Below, piece after piece: positions 8,547 to 20,078 of a stretch of DNA of 64,000 nucleotides. The notes beneath the pieces are model-generated. The model searched no databases, was not told where the DNA came from, and saw only the letters and a program-made list of their open reading frames with translations. Position 1 is the first letter of the stretch; each line of letters opens with the position of its first letter. This stretch comes from Nemertoderma westbladi (Eukaryota > Xenacoelomorpha > Nemertodermatida > Nemertodermatidae), in contig JAUCBJ010001123.1 of assembly GCA_032718475.1 (NCBI GenBank), positions 1 to 64,000 of the forward strand. Reading direction: 5' to 3'. The position numbers and the translations under genes were made by a program.

Positions 8547-11500
8547 TTCGGGTTTTAAAACGCTCTAGAGATCCCAACCGAGCATCTTTCGGGTTTAAAC
8601 GCTCTAGAGATCCCAACCGAGCACCTTTCGGGTTTAAACGCTCTAGAGATCCCAACGTAGCACCTTTCGGGTTTAAACGCTCTAGAGATCCCAACCGAGC
8701 ACCTTTCGGGTTTAAACGCTCTAGAGATCCTAACCGAGCACCTTTCGGGTTTAAACGCTCTAGAGATCCCAACCGAGCACCTTTCGGGTTTAAACGCTCT
8801 AGAGATCCTAACCGAGCACCTTTCGGGTTTAAACGCTCTAGAGATCCCAACCGAGCACCTTTCGGGTTTAAACGCTCTAGAGATCCTAACCGAGCACCTT
8901 TCGGGTTTAAACGCTCTAGAGATCCCAACCGAGCACCTTTCGGGTTTAAACGCTCTAGAGATCCCAACCGAGCACCTTTCGGGTTTAAACGCTCTAGAGA
9001 TCCCAACCGAGCACCTTCCGGGTTTAAACGCTCTATAGATCCCAACCGAGCACCTTTCGGGTTTAAACGCTCTAGAGATCCCAACCGAGCACCTTTCGGG
9101 TTTAAACGCTCTAGAGATCCCAACCGAGCACCTTTCGGGTTTAAACGCTCTAGAGATCCTAACCGAGCACCTTTCGGGTTTAAACGCTCTAGAGATCCCA
9201 ACCGAGCACCTTTCGGGTTTAAACGCTCTAGAGATCCCAACCGAGCACCTTTCGGGTTTAAACGCTCTAGAGATCCCAACCGAGCACCTTCCGGGTTTAA
9301 ACGCTCTAGAGATCCCAACCGAGCACCTTTCGGGTTTAAACGCTCTAGAGATCCCAACCGATCACCTTTCGGGTTTAAACGCTCTAGAGATCCCAACCGA
9401 GCACCTTTCGGGTTTAAACGCTCTAGAGATCCCAACCGAGCACCTTTCGGGTTTAAACGCTCTAGAGATCCCAACCGAGCACCTTTCGGGTTTAAACGCT
9501 CTAGAGATCCCAACCGAGCACCTTTCGGGTTTAAACGCTCTAGAGATCCCAACCGAGCACCTTTCGGGTTTAAACGCTCTAGAGATCCCAACCGAGCACC
9601 TTCCGGGTTTAAACGCTCTAGAGATCCCAACCGAGCACCTTTCGGGTTTAAACGCTCTAGAGATCCCAACCGAGCACCTTTCGGGTTTAAACGCTCTAGA
9701 GATCCCAACCGAGCACCTTTCGGGTTTAAACGCTCTAGAGATCCCAACCGAGCACCTTTCGGGTTTAAACGCTCTAGAGATCCCAACCGAGCACCTTTCG
9801 GGTTTAAATGCTCTAGAGATCCCAACCGAGCACCTTTCGGGTTTAAACGCTCTAGAGATCACAACCGAGCACCTTTCGGGTTTAAACGCTCTAGAGATCC
9901 CAACCGAGCACCTTTCGGGTTTAAACGCTCTAGAGATCACAACCGAGCACCTTTCGGGTTTAAACGCTCTAGAGATCCCAACCGAGCACCTTTCGGGTTT
10001 AAACGCTCTAGAGATCCCAACCGAGCACCTTTCGGGTTTAAACGCTCTAGAGATCCCAACCGAGCACCTTTCGGGTTTAAACGCTCTAGAGATCCCAACC
10101 GAGCACCTTTCGGGTTTAAACACTCTAGAGATCCCAACCGAGCACCTTTCGGGTTTAAACGCTCTAGAGATCCCAACCGAGCACCTTTCGGGTTTAAACG
10201 CTCTATAGATCCCAACCGAGCACCTTTCGGGTTTAAACGCTCTAGAGATCCCAACCTAGCACCTTTCGGGTTTAAACGCTCTAGAGATCCCAACCGAGCA
10301 CCTTTCGGGTTTAAACGCTCTAGAGATCCCAACCGAGCACCTTTCGGGTTTAAACGCTCTAGAGATCCCAACCGAGCACCTTTCGGGTTTAAACGCTCTT
10401 AGAGATCCCAACCGAGCACCTTTCGGGTTTAAACGCTCTAGAGATCCCAACCGAGCACCTTTCGGGTTTAAACGCTCTAGAGATCCCAAAGGAGCACCTT
10501 TTGGGTTTAAACGCTCTATAGATCCCAACCGAGCACCTTTCGGGTTTAAACGCTCTAGAGATCCCAACCGAGCACCTTTCGGGTTTAAACGCTCTAGACA
10601 TCCCAACCGAGCACCTTTCGGGTTTAAACCTCTAGAGATCCCAATCGAGCACCTTTCGGGTTTAAACGCTCTAGAGATCCCAAAGGAGCACTTTTTGGGT
10701 TTAAACGCTCTATAGATCCCAACCGAGCACCTTTCGGGTTTAAACGCTCTAGAGATCCCAACCGAGCACCTTTCGGGTTTAAACGCTCTAGAGATCCCAA
10801 CCGAGCACCTTTCGGGTTTAAACGCTCTAGAGATCCCAACCTAGCACCTTTCGGGTTTAAACGCTCTAGAGATCCCAACCGAGCACCTTTCGGGTTTAAA
10901 TGCTCTAGAGATCCCAACCGAGCACCTTTCGGGTTTAAACGCTCTAGAGATCCCAACCGAGCACCTTTCGGGTTTAAACGCTCTAGAGATCTCAACCGAG
11001 CACCTTTCGGATTTAAACGCTCTAGAGATCCCAACCGAGCACCTTTCGGGTTTAAACGCTCTAGAGATCCCAACCGAACACCTTTCGGGTTTAAACGCTC
11101 TAGAGATCCCAACCGAGCACCTTTCGGGTTTAAACGCTCTAGAGATCCCAACCGAGCACCTTTCGGGTTTAAACGCTCTAGAGATCCCAACCGAGCACCT
11201 TTCGGGTTTAAACGCTCTAGAGATCCCAACCGAGCACCTTTCGGGTTTAAACGCTCTAGAGATCCCAACCGAGCACCTTTCGGGTTTAAACGCTCTAGAG
11301 ATCCCAACCGAGCACCTTTCGGGTTTAAACACTCTAGAGATCCCAACCGAGCACCTTTCGGGTTTAAACGCTCTAGAGATCCCAACCGAGCACCTTTCGG
11401 GTTTAAACGCTCTAGAGATCCCAACCGAGCACCTTTCGGGTTTAAACGCTCTAGAGATCCCAACCGAGCACCTTTCGGGTTTAAACGCTCTAGAGATCCC

Positions 11501-11847
11501 AACCGAGCACCTTTCGGGTTTAAACGTTCTAGAGATCCCAACTGAGCACCTTTCGGGTTTAAACGCTCTAGAGATCCCAACCGAGCACCATTCGGGTTTA
11601 AACGTTCTAGAGATCCCAACCGAGCACCTTTCGGGTTTAAACGCTCTAGAGATCCCAACCGAGCATCTTTCGGGTTTAAACGCTCTAGAGATCCCAACCG
11701 AGCATCTTTCGGGTTTAAACGCTCTAGAGATCCCAACCGAGCACCTTTCGGGTTTAAACGCTCTAGAGATCCCAACGGAGCACCTTTCGGGTTTAAACGC
11801 TCTAGAGATCCCAACCGAGCACCTTTCGGGTTTAAACGCTCTAGAGA
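8547..11847. repeat. 39-bp satellite, about 84 units
   Basis: Near-identical 39-bp units contain the palindromes GTTTAAAC and TCTAGA and the core CCCAACCGAGCACCTTTC. Recurrent variants (CTATAG for CTAGAG, AAAGGAGCACC for AACCGAGCACC, CCTAGC) mark higher-order units; for example the AAAGGAGCACCTTTTGGG and CTATAG pair near 10490-10520 recurs near 10680-10710. Frames are open on both strands, as a three-divisible unit allows. Confidence 0.95.
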
Positions 11848-12460
11848 GGGAGACCTATTGAAATTACTATTACTAGTATAATGAATGGTCGACTAAAGCA
11901 GTCTCTAGGCGGGATTGAGGGACACATGTGACTGAAATATAAATTGATATTACCGCAGTATAAACTACTATAACTTGAGAGGGAATTGGGTTATTGCTAT
12001 CCTGGCCAATGGGAGATCGCGTGTGCTGCTCCGCCATTGGCTGTTGCCTAGATGATTGTTTGGATAGTTTGCTGATTATATCCCTCTCTCACTATGATGT
12101 GTTGGCAACGTGGAAGGCTTTGTGGTTGGCAAACACTTTTCCCACTTTGGTTAATACCTTATCTTGAGGTGACATATTGTTTTTTTTGGTGTGAAATCAT
12201 CTAATTTGGGGTGGCATTCAATTAGTGGCGGTATTTAATTGGTACAACCTCAAAGGGCAAACGAGCTGAGATCCCCGGTGGGAACCAGGCGTGCGACCTT
12301 AGATTCTCTACGCGAACTTAGATCCTGGGGTGATTAAAACTCAATACATTAGTAAAGAATAGTGCAAATTTCAGTCGATTAAAATGAGTGACAGAAAGTG
12401 TTTCTTTCAGATACTTTTTTTTCCTATCAAAGAACTATCGTGGCCCTGAGCGGCCAAATT
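11848..12460. other. Spacer between satellites, no gene seen
   Basis: It contains a CCAAT box (GGCCAATGGG) and an inverted one (GCCATTGGCTG) about 30 bp apart near 12010-12050. No ORF is supported. Confidence 0.4.
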
Positions 12461-13325
12461 TTGTAATCTTTTTATTTGGTCCCACGACTTTTGCAAACTC
12501 GTTCGAACGACTTTACAAAACTCGGGGAAACAAATCTAATTGGCTGAAGTGGTTTCTATACCAACAAATACCCAATCAAGTTTGTTTCCCCGACTTTTAC
12601 AAACTCGTTCGAACGACTTTACAAAACTCGGGAAACAAATCTAATTGGCTGAAGTGGTTTCTATACCAACAAATACCCAATCAAGTTTGTTTCCCGGACT
12701 TTTACAAATTCGTTCGAACGACTTTACAAAACTCGGGGAAACAAATCGAATTGGCTGAAGTGGTTTCTATACCATCAAATACCCAATCAAGTTTGTTTCC
12801 CCGACTTTTACAAACTCGTTCGAACGACTTTAAAAAACTCGGGAACACAAAAATTTGTTTTTTTGTAATCTTTTTTTTTGTTCTCCCAACTTTTGCAAAC
12901 TCGTTCGAACGACTTTACAAAACTCGGGGAAACAAATCGAATTGGCTGAAGTGGTTTCTATACCAACAAATACCCAATCAAGTTTGTTTCCCCGACTTTT
13001 ACAAACTCGTTCGAACGACTTTACAAAACTCGGGAAACAAATCTAATTGGTTGAAGTGGTTTCTATACCAACAAATACCCAATCAAGTTTGTTTCCCCGA
13101 CTTTTACAAACTCGTTCGAACGACTTTACAAAACTCGGGGAAACAAATCGAATTGGCTGAAGTGGTTTCTATACCAACAAATACCCAATCAAGTTTGTTT
13201 CCCCGACTTTTGCAAACTCGTTCGAACGTCTTTACAAATCTCGGGGAAACAAATCTAATTGGCTGGAGTGGTTTCTATACCAACAAGCACCCAATCAAGT
13301 TTGTTTCCCAGACTTTTGCAGTATA
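12461..13325. repeat. 106-bp satellite, 8 units
   Basis: Units of 105-107 bp each contain the palindrome CGTTCGAACG (for example near 12500, 12606, 13008, 13113). A distinct leader with TTTGTAATCTTTTT occurs at about 12461 and again at about 12860, so the array is two higher-order blocks of about 400 bp. The long open frame across it reflects the repeat. Confidence 0.9.
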
Positions 13326-15050
13326 TGTAATTGTCTTAGAGGCACTGAATGGCAGATAAAAGGAAATTGATCGGCAAACGTGTGAAACACGAAACACCGA
13401 ACGCAACCCAAAGGCTCCCTTGTCTTGGCTGTAACCTATAAGGCAGGGAGGGCAAGGCGACAAAATAACTCCCAAGGTTGAACACACCGTAAATATCCAA
13501 ATAGTTTTCTTTACTCCCACAACATAAGCTAGGCTGTCTAACTAGCTGTCAGCACATCGCTGACAAATACAAATACATCGATAGATTTATCCAATTTAGG
13601 GAAAGGAGTAGGTTAAAGCTAAAGGGGTGGCTTTTATAACTTAAACAATAATCGAGATTTGATAAATGATTGATGTAAAGGAGCACGTTTCAAGGGCAAA
13701 CTTTTCGAAGTATTATTTTTTTTAAAATCATTAGTGGGGCTCGAGAAAATTAAAAAGAAAGGAAACACAAAACTCGCCTTAGAGCGCTTTTTTCACTAGT
13801 TGTATAATATACCGAGATTTTAGCTAATGACCTAGCTCTCCTCTCCAAATTAAATGGAGTTTTAAATCGAGGTTTAACATTATTTAGATCCTATGCCGTC
13901 GTAGGTAAATTACAATCTAAACGTAATTTTGTGTAAAGCTCGCACTTAATAGCAATCTGAGCTGTGGAGCGATTGAATGAGTTAACTAAACATGGTTCGG
14001 ATAATCTTGCCAAGTCTGGAATGAACGTCTAATGAGGAAATCGATCAAAGTCCGGTCTCACTTATTTGCTCATCTCTTTATCTGGAATTTTTCGGGAAAT
14101 GTAACTAAAAGATTCCACCCAGGATACGAGATATCTTATTGGCTATTTATGTTTGTTCTTATAACGTCATCTTCCTTCATAGCCAATACATTTCCTACCC
14201 ACTAATGTCATCATGTATTAAATTTTTTTTATATAATGTCTATCTACAGTTTCTATAAAACCATCAATCACTGTCTATATCCGGGTCATTGATTGTTTCA
14301 TATTAAACCTTTAAACCTTTAGTTGATTTAGTTCAATATAGTAAACACCCCCTAGCACCGTACCACTCGAAATTAGATTATTTGACGGCAAATAAAAGTG
14401 TTTCATTAGCAAGTCGTTAGTCATTAGCAAGTCGTTAGACTTCATTACTGTAAGAAAAAAAAGCTACTGGTTACTGGCTACTGACTACTGACTACTGGCT
14501 ACTGACCTAGAGCAAAAACGGCTCTATAACGATTTTGATAAAATTTTCCATGGACCATGAAAATGGATTTCTAAGGGTACTTGTGAAATCGCGGTTTAAA
14601 TTGAAACATCTCAACTTGTTTCATTTCGAAAAATAGCCCCAAAACACCACAATTGCCATAGGCGCAATGATAAAAACACCAGCTGGCACTCATGAAAAAT
14701 GTATAGAGATGGCCTGGTAATGCATTCAATAGGAAGGCCAACCAACAAAGAAGTACTTTCTCTGCCAAGTTTTATTATCACTCTACTCTACAACCCAGTA
14801 AGTAAGCAAACATTAACTGGTTTAGCTGGCTATTACAGTCACAGTTGAATAACTCTTCCCAATACATCCTTGCTATGTTAATTAATTGGCGTGCAAGCTA
14901 AATGACTATTAGTTACAGTGTGTTGGGTTGGCTACTATTGATTGTACTGTACTCTCTTAGTTATACTGTGTGTTGGCTACACAGTGTATTGTACTATGCT
15001 CTCTAGCTCTCATCTAAGTATTGTTTTATTTTAAAATCTTTGTGCCAACA
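13326..15050. other. Intergenic sequence 5' of element B, no gene seen
   Basis: It contains a CTACTGACTACTGACTACTG-type simple repeat at 14465-14510, a 17-bp doubled CATTAGCAAGTCGTTAG near 14405-14440, and a dispersed repeat listed separately. No supported gene. Confidence 0.5.
14594..14880. repeat. Dispersed repeat shared with 47985-48215
   Basis: ATAGCCC..AACAC, AATTGCCATAG, CAATGATAAAAACACCAGCTG and a later CTCTTCCCA segment match 47985-48215 in the same order. The start, ATTGAAACATCTNAACTTGTTT, also matches about 30985-31020. The copies are diverged and non-coding; the family is unknown. Confidence 0.6.
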
Positions 15051-15189
15051 TTAATTATAGAATTATATTCCCTAAATGCCGTGGATTTTCAAAATTTTAT
15101 TTTATTCGAATTAACTTTGTAAAAGATTACTTTGAGTCCTCATTTGTATTTATTATATCTATTGTACGACCTTTAGTCAAGTGGTTCAG

Positions 15190-15247
15190 TAGCTCAGTCG
15201 GTAGAGCGTTGGAAATTATATGTGTAGTAGGTATTGAGTTCGAATCC
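15190..15247 (+). promoter_or_regulatory. tRNA-like Pol III A and B boxes inside the LTR
   Basis: The A box TAGCTCAGTCGG (15190-15201) is followed by TAGAGC, closing a D-arm-like GCTC...GAGC. The B box GAGTTCGAATCC is at 15236-15247. The anticodon stem does not pair and the T stem and acceptor are poor, so this is a tRNA-derived (SINE-like) head and not a working tRNA. An identical copy is in the 3' LTR at 29046-29103. Confidence 0.7.
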
Positions 15248-15436
15248 TAGTAAGTGCGAATTATTTTTTGTGCAGAATTTCAACTCATTTAAATTGACCG
15301 CTACAAATTAAATTGCATTTGTTTGTACCTAGATTAACCAATGAGACTGCAGTTATTAGATTGTAACCAATGTCGTGCAAGTTATATATTAGCTGGACCA
15401 ATAGCTATCTTTAAAAACCTGTTAGAACCTATAGAA

Positions 15437-15458
15437 CAATCGAGAATTTTCTCGATTG
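15437..15458. promoter_or_regulatory. 22-bp palindrome just upstream of the LTR TATA box
   Basis: CAATCGAGAA-TT-TTCTCGATTG is a perfect palindrome whose centre contains GAA-NN-TTC, the heat-shock-element core arrangement. It ends 18 bp before the TATA box. A transcription-factor site is plausible but unproven. Confidence 0.45.
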
Positions 15459-15476
15459 ATTGCAGCACAAATTTGC

Positions 15477-15484
15477 TATATAAA
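15477..15484 (+). promoter_or_regulatory. LTR TATA box (TATATAAA)
   Basis: TATATAAAGG lies upstream of a short presumptive R region that ends near AATAAA at 15595. Start of transcription is expected about 30 bp downstream. Confidence 0.6.
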
Positions 15485-15594
15485 GGTGCGATTTGTTCAT
15501 TAGTTATCTATCTTTATTCATTCTAATCTTCTGTATTATTCAATATTGTTTATTCTGTCATTAGTTTCGGATTACATTTTGTATTATTATCTGC

Positions 15595-15600
15595 AATAAA
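15595..15600 (+). terminator. LTR polyadenylation signal AATAAA
   Basis: AATAAA within CTGCAATAAATTCAG, followed by a T-rich stretch (CTTTTCTTTTC). The copy in the 3' LTR (29451-29456) would terminate the element transcript. Confidence 0.55.
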
Positions 15601-16954
15601 TTCAGAAATACCGCTATCTGCTTTTCTTTTCACCATGATTCACTACGGTGAACACCTTTAGGAACAGGATGGCCGGCTAGAGATCGGGCCGCAGCAATGA
15701 ACGAGAACATCACGGGAATGTAGACAAGAGACAACCCGCAATACCATCTCAGTTATTCGCCCATCGCCTGAAAGGTTAGACAGCGTTCGACGCCTTGCTA
15801 CCTAAGCGTAAGACCAAAGATCAAAGGTAGAAGTAGTGGCACGCTGTGAGCCTAAAATTGCATCTTAGGGACTGTACTGTCTTGATTCAGGAAAACCCAC
15901 AGTAGACCTTCACATTCCTACGGGGGAGGGAGAGAGAGCAGGCAGATACTAGTACGCAGATAGGACGTAGGCACACCGGTACGAAGCATACACATTGGTA
16001 GGGTGCAGCAAACTGTACGCCTAACTCTTGCTAAGTGCAGGTGCGTCTGTGACTATTTGCAGTACAACAGTGTCCATTGCATTAGAACTTGTAGGCTAGG
16101 GGGGTTGCTGTGTTTTCACCTGAATTGGGATTGTACCGTTCAGGCGGTAGGGCAGTTTACAACTAGGCGCAAATAAATTGAGGCTATTAGGGATATACTA
16201 ACATCTATCGTGTCCCCGCCAACGCCCTGATAGGAAGTTACCCAGCCTACCTAGGTGACTAAAATTCTAGATAGGACGCCAGGATAGCTATTAGTAACAG
16301 TACGCCTACTGTAGTAAACTAACACATTTCTTCTTAGTATTAGGGGCCTGGTAAATTAAAATTGCCGAATTCTGGGCGTAGCATTAACCTTATGCCTGAA
16401 TTTGAGTCCTGGAAATACGCAAGAGGGGAAGGAACCTTATCATTCGTGAGTATTGGACCTACAAGTTACAAAATTAGAATATTCGTAAAATGCACACCGT
16501 ACCCAGTAATTATATATGTGAAGGAGCAAAACTGCTTTGACTGTTCAGAATTAACACACGCGCGCGTTAGAAATTATTTAAACCTCAAAATATATAAAAT
16601 TAACTTTTGTCCGTACTGTGCTTTGCCCGCTAGTTGGACATCTCCAAATCTCTGCCTCTGTACCTAGCTAGCGTCCCTTTCGCCCAACCATATAAATCAC
16701 ACCGCGGCAAAGTATATGAGCCCTTTAGTCCGTCAGTGAGTCAGCCTGATTTTAGGATTCGCTGCGCGGGATTTTGTTTTATCGAAGTTTGTCTGCTCGT
16801 AGACTGTTTTCTGCCTCAACGGTTATAAGAGATCGATACTGCAATATATTCGCTTACTTAGAGTTTACTGTTTTGGTGAGAAGGTCGGATTTATGATTTG
16901 ATTCACAAACTTTACAGTAGGATATTGCAGGTATTGTTACTGTCTCTTCGAATA

Positions 16955-17765
16955 GTAGGAATGTGTTTTACTGAACTACGGTTCGGTAGGACTAAAGTTA
17001 TTTGAAAATTTTGTATTTTGAGGTAAAAGTTTGTATTTGATTAGCTAAGTGCTAATTTTTTGAAATAAAATTTGATTTGAACCGCGTGTAAAATATTTTG
17101 GAATTGAATACCGGTGTTTAAAAAGGGTTTAAATACCATATTGTACCGGTACAAAATTTTTCGTAAAAGTAAAACCTAACTCTTTTGTTTTTCAGGATTC
17201 AGAACTCATTTCTAGACTGTAACGGGAGCAAGACCGTGTTTAGCAAGTTTGGGAGATAGATAACTCAACAACTTTGGTTGGGAAAATCGCGCTTCGTCCG
17301 CAACGTTAAAAACGGAAAGGTTCACGTCCGGTTTGTATCTGGGAATCTGTTTTTCTGGAGAATTATTGGAGTGGGTGAGTTTGAAAAGTTGCATAAATAA
17401 GTTAGGCATTACCGTATTAGTTAAAATTATTGTGGGTTCCACTGTCTCAAGTATTTATGCATTCCGTATGATTTCTTTGTTCATTGCTGAATTAGTCTGT
17501 AATTATTGTATTTAATTTACCTTTTGATAACGCATATCGTTATCCGATTTATTTGTTATAAAATTGGCCGCTAGGCTAATTTTATTATATACTTATTCCG
17601 TGACATTTATTTGCTGTAAAATTGGCCGTCTAGGCTAATTTTATCCATCTGCTATAAAATCGGCCGGTAGGCTAATTTTATATGACTGTAATTAGTACCG
17701 TTTAGATATAAATACGGTAAATTTGATACCTTGACACTCACTTTACTTGACTTACAACTACCGAA
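16955..17765 (+). other. 5' leader of element B
   Basis: Non-coding region between LTR and gag. It contains a GGTGAGTTTG donor-like site near 17374 and the three hairpins annotated separately. The short ORFs here have no supporting features. Confidence 0.6.
17558..17681 (+). promoter_or_regulatory. Three tandem stem-loops in the gag leader
   Basis: The stem-loops lie at 17558-17585, 17617-17643 and 17654-17681. The first pairs ATAAAATTGGCC with GGCTAATTTTAT across a GCTA loop: 12 pairs including one G-U. The second has 11 pairs and loop GTCTA; the third has loop GGTA and one C-A mismatch. Loops vary while stems are kept. Placement just 5' of gag fits a packaging or dimerisation signal (inference). 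Confidence 0.7.
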
Positions 17766-20078
17766 ATGAGTGACAAACAAGACTATACGAAGAATACACC
17801 TACCGACTATGACTCATGTGACGGAGATAAGTCAGCAGCGGAAGAACTACAGGGGAAGACTCGCGAGCCTACCGAACCTACACCGTGTGCGTCACCAGTA
17901 CATCCAACAGGAGTACCGGATGCCGTAGTACGAGGCGACGGCAGGACCGAGGACTTTCTAACTGTTCCGCAACCTAGAAATAGGGAAACGGACATGGTAA
18001 GTTCAGTAGGAAGCCAGGAGAGTGTGGTTAGAAGCGTCGGCGGATACATGGCGCATATTACCAGGAGTATTGGAGAAGGCCAACGCATATTAGACGAGTT
18101 AACCGCTCCGATGTCTCGGTTTGAGTTCTACACCCTCCAGGTGAGAGTACAGAGTAAAGTATATAAGTCCATAGATAACCTAATTGGTCTACAAGATCTA
18201 GCTAGACAGAGACAGGACATGGATACTCAACTTAGAATCCTCGAGAAACTAATGATCGCTAGAGAGAAACTGATTCAGTTTAAGTCGACGATTAGGCAGA
18301 TACAACAGGAACAAGCGGACCAGTTGTTAGGTGAGTCAGTTTCAGACGAATTATTGCAACCCGAGGAAGAACAGGAACTGTACCGACTGGATGGACAATT
18401 GAAACACCTGACGGATCACTTACGTATGTGCGGCGAGGACGTCGGAGATTGGGAAACCGTGCCGGAGGCTACGAGGGAAACTTCGCTCGCACAAATCGAA
18501 CTGGCACCGGGAACACTAAATCAATCACTGGTAAGTATTCGCAGCGAAATTGGCGAGGTGAGTATGGCTACGTCAGAAATTGCTCGACAACAGCAGCTCT
18601 ACAGACAACAACAGGAGATGGAGGAACAAACTCAACTGCTAATGGCACAAGCAGCCGTACAAGAAGAGAAACTACGCGTTGCGAATGTTGCAAGAATCTC
18701 TCATCTGCAAGAACAAGCCGAGTTGGAAGCAGCCGAGATGGAAAGGTTAGAGTTGGACATTGCGCAACAAACGGCGGCAGCGGCAGCGGCCGAGTTAGAG
18801 CGACAAGCGACGGCGGCAGCAGCAACGGCCGAGTTAGAGCGACAAGCGACGGCGGCAGCAGCAGCGGCCGAGTTAGAGCGACAGAGGTTAGTATCAGAAG
18901 CGAGAGCCGAGATGAAAAAACGGCAAATAAAGGCTCAATCAGCTATACGATAAGCGGAGTTCGAGGCGCAACAACAACAGACGGAACAACGCGAGAAGGA
19001 AGTTAAACTTCATTTCGAACTCGGGAAGAAGGCGAGAGAATTAGCCAACGCGAAGGAAGATCTGGATCTACAAGCCCGCGATCGATCGATGAGATCTCGT
19101 GACGGACACGATTTAGACCGGTTAGAGGTAAGACACCGCTAAATTCAGGAACGAATGAAGGAAGGTTCGATAGGAGCACCTGGACGAGAACGACAATTAG
19201 TTAAAGACTTATGTCAAAGATTTCCTAAAGTAACTCCTATGTTTGCACCGGTTACGACTAAGGAACCTGTTTCGATTGCTGGTAGTAGTAATATTTCTCC
19301 TATCCATGGTGCGATGGAACACAGGTTTGTTATTCCGGACAAGTTTACACCGCCAAGAGCAACGTCATCGCCTATTCCGAAAGTCAAGGTAAGTAACCCG
19401 CCGATTACAGATCGTAGTAGTTTATTAGTCGAACCTGTATTACTGACGACTAAACAGGTGAGTCCACCGTCGACACCTAAACCCGTTACACACTACGCTT
19501 ACCCAATGACGTTTCGACCTACAAGGCCAGTTGATTCAAATGCTGTCATTCGCCCACCGGTTCAGTTTACATCGCAATCTACGACTTCGAGGAAGACTTG
19601 TGAGCCTACCGAACAACGGAGACCAGTGGATACGCGACCGTTCAACCAGTTTACATCGCAATCTACGACTTCGAGGAAGACTTGTGAGCCTACCGAACAA
19701 CGGAGACCAGTGGACGATGTTCCAAAGCGAAACGTTAGAATTCGTACGACGCAACGGACGCGAGCACGTCGACCACCATATCCAGATGATAGTAGTACTT
19801 CGAGCGAATCGGATTACCCGAAACGCGAGGTATTTAGAACAGGGGCGGCCGATGAATACAAACGCGAGCGTTCAGACAACTCCTTTGCAGACAATCCTCC
19901 ACAAACGGACACGTTCGCAAGGATTGCCCAAATACCGACACTTGTCCATCCTGTGGACGCAACCACGACGGTCTGCTCCACACAGACAGCCACACGCCGA
20001 CAAAACGCTTCGCCAGGGAACACCCGGAAGCAGCAGCGAAATGTAATGCGGCCTACAAAAATCGAGAATCGAAAATGA
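17766..20078 (+). pseudogene. gag of element B, interrupted
   Basis: The ATG at 17766 opens a frame that runs to TGA at 20076-20078 but is cut by in-frame TAA codons at 18951-18953 and 19140-19142. The N-terminal 395 codons are acidic, then strongly coiled-coil: glutamine- and glutamate-rich, with three 39-bp direct repeats encoding alanine-rich AELERQ units at 18791-18885. The middle part is proline- and basic-rich, with an 84-bp in-frame duplication (copies near 19560 and 19644). The expected nucleocapsid knuckle is not in this frame; it lies in the pol frame from 19856. Whether gag and pol normally join by a -1 shift in the 19856-20078 overlap or by an indel in this copy is open. The two TAA codons make this copy defective for a full Gag. 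Confidence 0.75.
19856..20074 (+). other. Pol-frame segment with the nucleocapsid zinc-knuckle motif
   Basis: The pol frame is open from 19856, upstream of its first ATG at 20075. It encodes a knuckle-like C-X2-S-X3-GH-X4-C, in which the second cysteine position is serine, followed by CPSC...H...LLH. In BEL/Pao this cysteine-histidine cluster closes Gag and precedes the protease, so the segment belongs functionally to Gag. Confidence 0.6.

Larger units (their letters stand above)
15056..16954 (+). mobile_element. 5' LTR of element B (TAT...ATA, 1899 bp)
   Basis: It starts TATAGAATTATATTCCC and ends CTCTTCGAATA. Shared start and end with the 3' LTR, plus TTAAT just outside, fix both borders. 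The TATA box at 15477-15484 and AATAAA at 15595-15600 suggest U3 of about 450 bp, R of about 100 bp and a very long U5 of about 1.3 kb. A second TATA-like site (CATATAAATC, 16689-16698) lies about 40 bp before TCAGT at 16733. The short open frames inside occur in both LTRs and show no coding features. Confidence 0.93.

Noticed and set aside
8530-11814. Repetitive proteins from the 39-bp array
   Set aside because: Open in several frames on both strands, with no initiating context or flanking exon.
12388-13359. 323-codon frame over the 106-bp satellite
   Set aside because: The repeat unit happens to be open in all three frames; the peptide changes frame with unit length.
15190-15262. Functional tRNA gene in the LTR
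   Set aside because: The anticodon stem does not pair and the T and acceptor stems are poor; only the A and B boxes are kept.
15341-15526. Small ORFs in both LTRs and in the duplicated flank
   Set aside because: They overlap TATA and polyA signals, are short, and are duplicated only because the DNA is.
18951-19142. Stop reassignment to explain the TAA codons in gag
   Set aside because: pol and both LINE ORFs are long frames without internal TAA, so a changed code is not supported.
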